Shown: positions 1 through 6,102 of the stretch, in pieces
Numbering within the stretch: the stretch's first letter is position 1
Layout of the letters: each line of letters begins with the position of its first letter
Source: Candidatus Sumerlaeota bacterium
Lineage (GTDB): Bacteria; Sumerlaeota; Sumerlaeia; JADFCT01
Length of the DNA stretch: 11,914 nt
Reading direction: 5' to 3'
NCBI GenBank assembly: GCA_017161665.1
Contig: JADFCT010000073.1
Span: 1-11,914 of the forward strand
Translations under genes and position numbers: made by a program
The notes under the pieces: generated by a model
Told to the model about the DNA's origin: nothing
The model's input: only the letters and a program-made list of their open reading frames with translations
Database searches by the model: none

Positions 1-1335
1 GCTCCCATGGAATCGTATGCGAAGGGTACGCAATTCCACCCGTCTTATCTGGCCCTCCGGGCCTGGGTTCGCACACCGAGCATCGAAAGCGATATGAACC
101 TGTTGCCGCCCTATGAATTTCACGCATCCGTTTCGCCGCTGATTCAAATGCTGCGCAAAGGACATCATGGCGTTCAACTGACTCAGGAGGCCTGGGATCG
201 CTTGTACACGTGGATCGACCTGGGCGCGCCGGAGCACGGTACCTGGCGGGAAATCGTGGGCGATGCCAAGACACTGCCGTGGCGGGATCGACGCAATGAT
301 TTGCTCAAACGTTATGCGGGGATTGACGAGGATCCGGAAGCGATCCCCTCCGCCGCCCGTTTCCCCCGAGCCGCCACCGCCTCTGCCGACGCGACGAAAT
401 CCCGAATGGAACGTCACACCACCGACGCCGTCAACGCGCCAATCGTCCCGACGGAAACACCCCCCCGGACCTTCGATCTGGGGGACGGAATCTCACTGGT
501 CATGCGCCCCATCCCGACAGCGGCCTTTGTGATGGGTTCCGAATCCGGCGCCCGCGATGAACACCCTGTCACACCGTTGGCCCCGTTGACGCCCTACCTC
601 ATGAGCGCGACGGAAATCACGAACGCCCAGTTTGCGCGATTTGACCCGACGCACGACAGCCGACTGGAGCATGGTGATTTTTTACAGTTCAGCGAGGAAG
701 AACGCGGCTATGCCCTCAACGGGCCCGAACAACCGGTGACGCGCGTGTCCTGGCGACAGGCCGTCGCTTTTTGCCAGTGGCTGTCCAAACAGACAGGCCA
801 ACCATTTGATCTGCCAACAGAAGGACAGTGGGAATATGCCTGTCGGGCCGGCGGCGATCTGGCGTGGCTTTCGGCAGATGGCGATTTCTCTCCCTATGCG
901 AATCTCGCGGACGCCACGTATCGCAAAGTGGACAGCTTCGAGCCGTGGAGTTTGCCCTATGGGGCTATCCATCCCTATCGTCCCGCCGCGGAATCGGTCG
1001 ATGACGGATTCAAGGTCTCCGCGCCCGTCGGCGCCTTTCGCCCCTCGTCGCTGGGGCTTTATGACATGACGGGCAACGTGGCCGAATGGACGCGCTCCTT
1101 GTACCACCCCTATCCCTATCAGGAAGACGATGGACGCAACCGGCTGGACGCCGACGGCCCGCGCGTGGTTCGCGGTGGCGCGTGGAGTGACCTCCCCCGG
1201 CGCGCGCGTCCGTCAGGGCGGCTGCCATACGCCTCCCATCAGCGAATCTATAATGTCGGCTTCCGGGTGGTTCTCACCGACGCCAACGCGCCCCATGGGG
1301 ACTCGAACGCAACCGTCGCCGCGGCGACGCCTTAA
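1..1335 (+). CDS. HzsA-like module fused to Cys-less FGE/SUMF1-fold domain (5' partial)
   Basis: The frame is open to the first base of the window with no stop before the first ATG at 7, so the gene almost certainly begins upstream. Residues are counted here from that ATG. Residues about 8-85 (PSYLALRAWVR, SVSPLIQMLRKGHHGV, LYTWIDLGAPEHGTW) match the end of the C-terminal module of hydrazine synthase alpha-like proteins; the gene at 6101-8593 has the equivalent block. A low-complexity linker rich in Ala, Pro and Thr spans about 112-155. Residues about 160-424 form an FGE/SUMF1 (C-type-lectin-like) domain, with MGSE, LPTEGQWEYACR, MTGNVAEWTR, RVVRGGAWSD and NVGFRVV. The paired cysteines of true formylglycine-generating enzymes, expected just after RGGAW, are absent, so sulfatase activation is unlikely and a binding or structural role is more plausible. 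The heme region, if present, lies outside the window. The next gene starts 23 bp downstream, which suggests co-transcription. Confidence 0.85.
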   Translation, partial: APMESYAKGTQFHPSYLALRAWVRTPSIESDMNLLPPYEFHASVSPLIQMLRKGHHGVQLTQEAWDRLYTWIDLGAPEHGTWREIVGDAKTLPWRDRRNDLLKRYAGIDEDPEAIPSAARFPRAATASADATKSRMERHTTDAVNAPIVPTETPPRTFDLGDGISLVMRPIPTAAFVMGSESGARDEHPVTPLAPLTPYLMSATEITNAQFARFDPTHDSRLEHGDFLQFSEEERGYALNGPEQPVTRVSWRQAVAFCQWLSKQTGQPFDLPTEGQWEYACRAGGDLAWLSADGDFSPYANLADATYRKVDSFEPWSLPYGAIHPYRPAAESVDDGFKVSAPVGAFRPSSLGLYDMTGNVAEWTRSLYHPYPYQEDDGRNRLDADGPRVVRGGAWSDLPRRARPSGRLPYASHQRIYNVGFRVVLTDANAPHGDSNATVAAATP

Positions 1336-1358
1336 CCAAAAAGAAACGACAACGCCTT

Positions 1359-3323
1359 ATGAAACCATTGAGACTTGCTTATTGGCTCTTCGCATTCGCC
1401 GCCTTGTGCGCCATGCCTGTCTGTGTCCGTGGTGAAACCCGAACCGTTTATCTGGACGCTCTGAACTGGCGGCTGGCCGATACGGGCCGCGGCAAGGTTC
1501 GCCCCAAACGCGCCATGACGGGCTATCCCATGTCGATCGCCGGGCAGCCCTTCAAACAGGGCGTGGGCGTTCACGCCTTCAGTCATTTCCGATTCATGCT
1601 GGACGGGCAGGCGACCCGACTGGAGTCTTTTGTCGGCATCGACGATCGCGCCTCAAGCGCCAGCGCCAGCGCGGATTTCCGGATTTATGGCGACGACCGT
1701 GAACTCTGGCGCAGCGGGATCCTGCGGTGGGGCGACAAAGCCCGGACGGTCTCCGTGGATCTGACAGGGGTCCGGCAACTGACGCTCTATGTCTCCGACG
1801 GGGGGGACACTATTGAGGGGGATCACGCCAACTGGGCGGACGGACGAATGATCTATGATGGCGCGGCGCCCGAAGCCGTCGCCAATTTTCCGGTCGAAGC
1901 CGTCATCCTGACGCCGACGCCTTCGCCGGCGCCGCGCATCAATGGCCCACGGGTTTATGGCGCCCGCCCCGGCGCGCCCTTTCAGTACAGCATTCCCGTC
2001 ACCGGCGAACGCCCCATGACCTTTTCGATCAAGGGCTTGCCGTCTTCCCTGTCCATGGACGCCCAGGGGCGGATCACGGGAACCGCGCCGAAAGCCGGCG
2101 CCTATGGAACGACGATTACGGCGCGGAACAATCACGGCCAGGCCATCCGTTCCCTGCGCCTCCTTGTTGGTGATCGAATCGCCCTGACGCCGCCCATGGG
2201 CTGGAACAGTTGGAATTGCTGGGGTAAAATCGTGGATGCCGAAAAAGTCGCCGCGGCAGCCCGCGCCATGCGTTCCAGCGGCCTGGCCGATCATGGCTGG
2301 ACCTACATCAATATCGATGACACCTGGCAAAGCGCCCGACGCGGCGGCCCTCACCATGCCATCCAGGGCAACGAACGCTTCCCGGACATGGCGGGGCTGA
2401 TTCGATTCATTCACGATCAGGGACTCAAAGCCGGGATCTATTCCACGCCATGGGTGACGTCCTACGCTGGATTCCTGGGCGGCGGCAGCAAACACGCCGA
2501 TGGCGCCTGGAATCCCTATGAAGACGGATTGGAGTTCGGTCAGTATTCCTTCGTCGAAAACGACGTGCGCCAATGGGTGGACTGGGGCATCGATTATCTC
2601 AAGTACGACTGGGATCCGAACGATCCGCCCCACGCGATGGAAATGGGACGCGCCCTGCGCGCCTGTGGCCGCGACATTGTCTATAGCCTGTCCAACAGCG
2701 CCCCCTTCGAGCACGCCGCCGTCTGGGCCGAATGGGCCAACACCTGGCGCACAACGGACGACATCACGGACACCTGGCAGAGCATCCTGCAGATCGGCTT
2801 TTACCAGGACCGCTGGGCCCCTTTCGGTGGCCCCGGCCATTGGAACGACGCGGACATGCTGGTGGTGGGACAGGTGGGCTGGGGCATGGACTTCCGTCCG
2901 TCCCGACTGACGCCCGATGAACAATACACCCACATCAGCCTCTGGTGCCTGTTGGCCAGTCCCCTGCTGCTGGGCTGTGATCTGAACGCATTGGATGCCT
3001 TCACATACAGCCTGTTGACCAACGACGAAGTGCTCGCCGTCAATCAGGATACCCTGGGGCGACAAGCGGTTCGCGTGGCCCGACGGGACGACACCATCGT
3101 GATGGCGCGTCCACTGGCCGACGGCTCCCAGGCCGTGGGCCTCTTCAATCTCCGGCCCGTTTCGGCAGACGTTTTTGTCCGCTGGAATGAAATCAATCGA
3201 ACCGGCCCCGCAGCGGTTCGCGATGTGTGGCGCCAAAAGGATCTGGGCGTTTTTGAGGATCGCTTCAGCGCCCGAATCCCCTCCCATGGTGTTCGGCTTC
3301 TGCGGGTATGGAATCGGGATTGA
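1359..3323 (+). CDS. Secreted NPCBM-Ig-GH27 alpha-galactosidase-like glycoside hydrolase
   Basis: The 654-residue protein begins with a signal peptide (about 1-25). Residues about 27-168 look like an NPCBM carbohydrate-binding domain (GVGVHAFSHFRF, FVGIDD). Residues about 190-271 form a putative-Ig (He_PIG) domain, with RPMTFSIKGLPSSL and GRITGTAP. From about 277 comes the GH27 barrel, opening with TPPMGWNSWNCWG. By analogy with human alpha-galactosidase A (D170 and D231), the nucleophile is D417 in YLKYDW and the acid/base is D468 in WRTTDDI; WNDADMLVVG follows. The last 80 or so residues are the usual C-terminal beta domain. The family hydrolyses alpha-D-galactosides, or in some members alpha-N-acetylgalactosaminides or beta-L-arabinopyranosides, so the exact sugar is not settled. 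The catalytic aspartate is followed by Trp rather than the Asn-Cys of eukaryotic enzymes. It should act in the periplasm or outside the cell. The start codon has only a weak A-rich upstream sequence, which would fit translation within an operon. Confidence 0.9.
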   Translation: MKPLRLAYWLFAFAALCAMPVCVRGETRTVYLDALNWRLADTGRGKVRPKRAMTGYPMSIAGQPFKQGVGVHAFSHFRFMLDGQATRLESFVGIDDRASSASASADFRIYGDDRELWRSGILRWGDKARTVSVDLTGVRQLTLYVSDGGDTIEGDHANWADGRMIYDGAAPEAVANFPVEAVILTPTPSPAPRINGPRVYGARPGAPFQYSIPVTGERPMTFSIKGLPSSLSMDAQGRITGTAPKAGAYGTTITARNNHGQAIRSLRLLVGDRIALTPPMGWNSWNCWGKIVDAEKVAAAARAMRSSGLADHGWTYINIDDTWQSARRGGPHHAIQGNERFPDMAGLIRFIHDQGLKAGIYSTPWVTSYAGFLGGGSKHADGAWNPYEDGLEFGQYSFVENDVRQWVDWGIDYLKYDWDPNDPPHAMEMGRALRACGRDIVYSLSNSAPFEHAAVWAEWANTWRTTDDITDTWQSILQIGFYQDRWAPFGGPGHWNDADMLVVGQVGWGMDFRPSRLTPDEQYTHISLWCLLASPLLLGCDLNALDAFTYSLLTNDEVLAVNQDTLGRQAVRVARRDDTIVMARPLADGSQAVGLFNLRPVSADVFVRWNEINRTGPAAVRDVWRQKDLGVFEDRFSARIPSHGVRLLRVWNRD

Positions 3324-3383
3324 TCACCGAGCCATCAATTGCTATGGAAGTACCCATTCCGATTCAACCAAAGGATTGCACTC

Positions 3384-4301
3384 ATGATGATCACATCGGG
3401 CAGGACACAAGCGTTTTCGCGTCTGGGCGCTCTGATCGTTTGCGCCGCGCTACTCACCGCCTGCGGTTTTCTTCAGCGCAAGGCCGAACTTCAAGCGCCG
3501 AACTGGGCGCTTCAAAAGACCCGAGTCCTCACCGGATTCCATCGACCGGAATGTGTTCTGGTCGCGCCGCATGATGCTTCCATCTACATCAGCAATATCG
3601 TCCTGGAGGACGAGGCCTATTGGGACGACGACGGCGAGGGCTATATTTCGCAATATCTTTTTGACGGCTCGCTCCGAAAACACCGATGGCTGGACAGCCA
3701 GCCAGACGCTCCCCTCAATGGCCCCAAGGGAATGGGCATTCTGAACGGCTGGCTGTATATCGCCGACAACACCCGCTTGATGCGCTATCCGCTGGACGGT
3801 TCCCGTCCCCTGGAAGCGGTGGAAATGCCCAACTGTGAACGCCTCAACGACGTGGCCACCGACGGACAGGCCATCTGGGTCTCCGACATCGGCGCGAGCA
3901 AGATCTATCGCGTCGATCCCAAAGGGGGCTGGCGGGAAATCCCCTCGCCCCCGACGCCCAACGGTCTGACCTTCGGCGAAGGCAAAATGTTCGCGGCCAG
4001 TTGGGATCAGCATGACATCTATGAAGTCGATCCAATGGGCGAAAACGATCCGATTCCCTTCGGTCTGGGCGATCACTTCCAATCCGCCGATGGGCTTGAA
4101 GTTCTGGATGACGGCTCCATTATCGTGACCGACTTTCTGGGGGGCACGGTCAATGTGGTTTCGCCCGATCGGAAATCCGTCAAGGTCCTGACAGAAATGA
4201 TCACGCCGGCCGACATCGGCCTGGACCGACGGAAACGGTTGCTGTACGTTCCCTCGCTCAAGGAAGACAAAGTCACCATCTATGCCTTGCTTCAGGAATA
4301 A
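3384..4301 (+). CDS. SMP-30/gluconolactonase-like beta-propeller lipoprotein
   Basis: The start at 3384 is preferred over the upstream in-frame ATG at 3339. It has AAGGA at 3371-3375 at a good distance, and it puts a lipoprotein signal at the N terminus. The 305-residue product has a hydrophobic stretch ending in the lipobox LTAC (Cys27), so it is probably membrane-anchored outside the cytoplasm. The rest is a six-bladed propeller of the SMP-30/gluconolactonase/NHL type, with recurring blades such as SIYISNI, WLYIADN, AIWVSDIGASKIYRVD and SIIVTDFLGG. Four residues match the metal-site positions of SMP-30 lactonases: Glu56 (RPE), Asn155 (LND), Asn193 (PNGL) and Asp236 (ADGLE). This supports a divalent-metal lactonase of sugar acids rather than a purely structural propeller, but the substrate cannot be told. 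It lies 60 bp after the galactosidase gene and 107 bp before a Gfo/Idh/MocA oxidoreductase gene, a pairing that fits oxidation of a sugar to a lactone followed by hydrolysis. Confidence 0.83.
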   Translation: MMITSGRTQAFSRLGALIVCAALLTACGFLQRKAELQAPNWALQKTRVLTGFHRPECVLVAPHDASIYISNIVLEDEAYWDDDGEGYISQYLFDGSLRKHRWLDSQPDAPLNGPKGMGILNGWLYIADNTRLMRYPLDGSRPLEAVEMPNCERLNDVATDGQAIWVSDIGASKIYRVDPKGGWREIPSPPTPNGLTFGEGKMFAASWDQHDIYEVDPMGENDPIPFGLGDHFQSADGLEVLDDGSIIVTDFLGGTVNVVSPDRKSVKVLTEMITPADIGLDRRKRLLYVPSLKEDKVTIYALLQE

Positions 4302-4408
4302 ACGAATCGAAAACGGGCCACGCCACCGCGCGCAATGGCTTCGGCCTTGCCTGTGACGACGAGATCGGGCAGACTTAATTCAAAATAATGCACAGGGGAG
4401 GCTTTTCC

Positions 4409-5719
4409 ATGGAAAGCAGACACAGCGACAGACGCCGCTTCATCAAACAACTCGGGGGGGCGGCCGCAGGCGTTCTTGCGGCGCCGATGATCATCCCGTC
4501 CTCGGCACTGGGACTGGAAGGCAAGGTTGCGCCCAGCAATCGAATTGTCATGGGCCTGAGCGGCATCGGCGGACGGGGCGGCGCTTTACTGATCAACTTC
4601 GCCGCGTTGGATGACGTGCAAATTGTCGCCGTCTGTGATGTCAAGGAACCGCAGCGTAAAAACGCGCAGCAACGCGTCAACGCCCATTACGGCGCCGAGG
4701 TTTGTGACGCCTATGTGGATTTTCGTGAAATCACGGAACGTGACGACATCGACGCCATGGCCATCGCCACGCCCGATCACTGGCACGTCCTTCAGGCGCT
4801 GGCCGCCCTGCGCAGCGGCAAAGACGTCTATATGGAAAAACCCCTGGGGCTGAGCATCGCCGAGGGCAAGGCCCTTCGCGAAACGGTCCACCGGTATGGG
4901 CGGGTTCTTCAGTTCGGCACACAGGAACGATCCAGCCGCAATTCGCGATTCGCCTGTGAACTCGTCCTCAACGGTCGCATCGGGAAACTCCAGCATATCG
5001 AAGTCGGCTCGCGCCAGAGCGTCGTCAGCGAGAACTATCCCTCCATGCCCGCGCCGGAAACCATCGACTACGATATGTGGCTGGGCCCCGCGCCCTGGAA
5101 GCCCTATACCGACAAGCGCGTCATCAACGAATGGTGGTTCCACACCAGCGACTACACGCTCGGCTTTGTCTCCGGTTGCGGCGTGCATACCGTCGATATG
5201 GCCCAGATGGGGCATGGCACGTCGCGAACCGGCCCCGTCTCTGTGGAGGGAACGGCCATTTATCCGCCCGATGGCCTGTGCGATTGCGCCACTGATTGGG
5301 ACGTGACCTTTACCTATGCTGACGGCGTGACGATGAACTTCACAGACGGGACGCGCAACCCCCTGGGGGTTAAGTTCATCGGCAGCGACGGCTGGGTCTT
5401 TGTCAAAGAAGAACACCTCGGCGGCAAGATCGACTCACAGCCTCAATCCCTGTTGCGCGACATTCTGGGACCGGAGGAAATCCATCTTCCCTACAGCAAC
5501 CACCACCAGGGCAATTTCATCGACTGTGTCAAAACCCGGACCGAACCGGTCGCGCCCGTTGATATCGCCGTGCGCTCAGACGCCCTGTGTCAGTTGACGG
5601 ACATCGCGACACGCCTGGGACGCAAGCTGCAATGGGATCCAGAAAAGGAAGTCTTCGTCAACGACGAAGGCGCCAACCGCTGGCTCAACAAAGCCATGCG
5701 GCCCCCGTGGCGGCTGTAG
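4409..5719 (+). CDS. Tat-exported Gfo/Idh/MocA family oxidoreductase
   Basis: The start at 4409 is chosen over the ATG at 4388. AGGGGAGG lies at 4394-4401, seven bases before it, and the product then opens with a Tat signal: DRRRFIK at residues 7-13 followed by a hydrophobic Ala/Gly-rich stretch to about 35. The 436-residue protein has a Rossmann nucleotide-binding segment at about 46-58 (GLSGIGGRGG), an acidic beta2 end (CDVK, about 76), ATPDHWH at 120-126, and the EKP signature of the family at 143-145. GCGVHTVD at 256-263 supplies the likely active-site His260 and Asp263. Tat export implies folding with NAD(P) bound in the cytoplasm before transport, as in glucose-fructose oxidoreductase. 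The family oxidises or reduces sugars, inositols and related polyols, and some members act on glycosides; the substrate here is unknown. The stop codon touches the end of a repeat element (5720-6100) that separates this gene from a convergent cytochrome gene. Confidence 0.9.
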   Translation: MESRHSDRRRFIKQLGGAAAGVLAAPMIIPSSALGLEGKVAPSNRIVMGLSGIGGRGGALLINFAALDDVQIVAVCDVKEPQRKNAQQRVNAHYGAEVCDAYVDFREITERDDIDAMAIATPDHWHVLQALAALRSGKDVYMEKPLGLSIAEGKALRETVHRYGRVLQFGTQERSSRNSRFACELVLNGRIGKLQHIEVGSRQSVVSENYPSMPAPETIDYDMWLGPAPWKPYTDKRVINEWWFHTSDYTLGFVSGCGVHTVDMAQMGHGTSRTGPVSVEGTAIYPPDGLCDCATDWDVTFTYADGVTMNFTDGTRNPLGVKFIGSDGWVFVKEEHLGGKIDSQPQSLLRDILGPEEIHLPYSNHHQGNFIDCVKTRTEPVAPVDIAVRSDALCQLTDIATRLGRKLQWDPEKEVFVNDEGANRWLNKAMRPPWRL

Positions 5720-5744
5720 GGCTTGCGGAAACAAATAATTCCCC
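5720..5744 (+). repeat. Outer terminal inverted repeat of left element
   Basis: This 25-base end has the form GG, seven variable bases containing CGG, then AAACAAATAATTCCCC. It is an imperfect reverse complement of the element's other end at 6075-6100, and it resembles both ends of the right copy. The shared core is CGGAA, an A/T-rich stretch, then CCCC. Confidence 0.65.
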
Positions 5745-6068
5745 TAGGCATCCTGTCGTTCAAGCCCCATTAGGGGCAGCACATAACAGCCCAAGGCAAG
5801 GCCCTGGGACCAAGGCAAAAAACAATAAAGCCCTGTATGGGCGTCACAAGAGCCATCCCTTTCGGACACCCTTCCATCTTTCTGGGCTGGCGCGCCACCA
5901 TTGTGTCGCCCTTTCAGGGCTGAAACGTTGGGGACGCGCAGACCCAGGGCCCCGCTCCCTCCGGTCGCTCTGCCCTGGGCTGTTATGTGTCGCGCCATCC
6001 GGCGCTTATAGAAGCCATGTCAGGCTCTGGACAAACACAAAAGCCGTATGGCCATGCGCCCACGAGAG

Positions 6069-6102
6069 AAAAAAGGGGATTTAATTTTTTTCCGCGTCCC
6101 TT
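6069..6102 (-). terminator. Possible terminator for the HzsA-like gene inside the repeat end
   Basis: Immediately after the stop codon on the minus strand, AAGGGA can pair with TCCCCTT, allowing one bulge, across an A/T-rich loop. A run of six T (6074 down to 6069) follows. The stem is short and the loop long, so it is only a weak candidate. The same arrangement (AGGGA, TCCCT, T run) occurs in the right copy. Confidence 0.3.
6075..6100 (-). repeat. Inner terminal inverted repeat of left element
   Basis: On the minus strand this end reads GGGACGCGGAA, then an A/T-rich run, then TCCCC. It is imperfectly inverted relative to 5720-5744 and closely matches the inner end of the right copy at 8729-8752. 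Confidence 0.65.

Larger units (their letters stand above)
5720..6100 (-). repeat. MITE-like hairpin repeat, left copy (inverted relative to right copy)
   Basis: Read on the minus strand this region matches 8729-9115. The half next to the cytochrome gene (about 5885-6100) is almost identical to its partner, with about eight differences in about 215 bases by eye. The outer half is clearly more diverged. The ends are imperfect inverted repeats of each other: GGCTTGCGGAAACAAATAA at 5720-5738, and GGGACGCGGAAAAAAATTAA reading inward from 6100. Inside are short GC-rich stems, for example GCCCC/GGGGC at 5764-5777 and CCCAAGGC/GCCCTGGG at 5790-5808. It fills the whole gap between two convergent genes, starting right after the TAG at 5717-5719 and ending one base before the complement of the TAA at 6101-6103. 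No credible coding sequence is seen; the open frame of about 84 codons is a by-product of the repeat. Confidence 0.85.

Noticed and set aside
1..1335. Active formylglycine-generating enzyme (sulfatase activator)
   Set aside because: The two catalytic cysteines are missing after RGGAW and no sulfatase gene is present in the window.
1653..3287. 544-codon open frame on the minus strand opposite the galactosidase gene
   Set aside because: Antisense shadow of a well supported GH27 gene. Its translation is low in complexity and has no domain.
4302..4408. Independent promoter for the oxidoreductase gene
   Set aside because: No -35/-10 pair with acceptable spacing could be found; TTGCCT and the A/T-rich TTAATT are about 22 bases apart.
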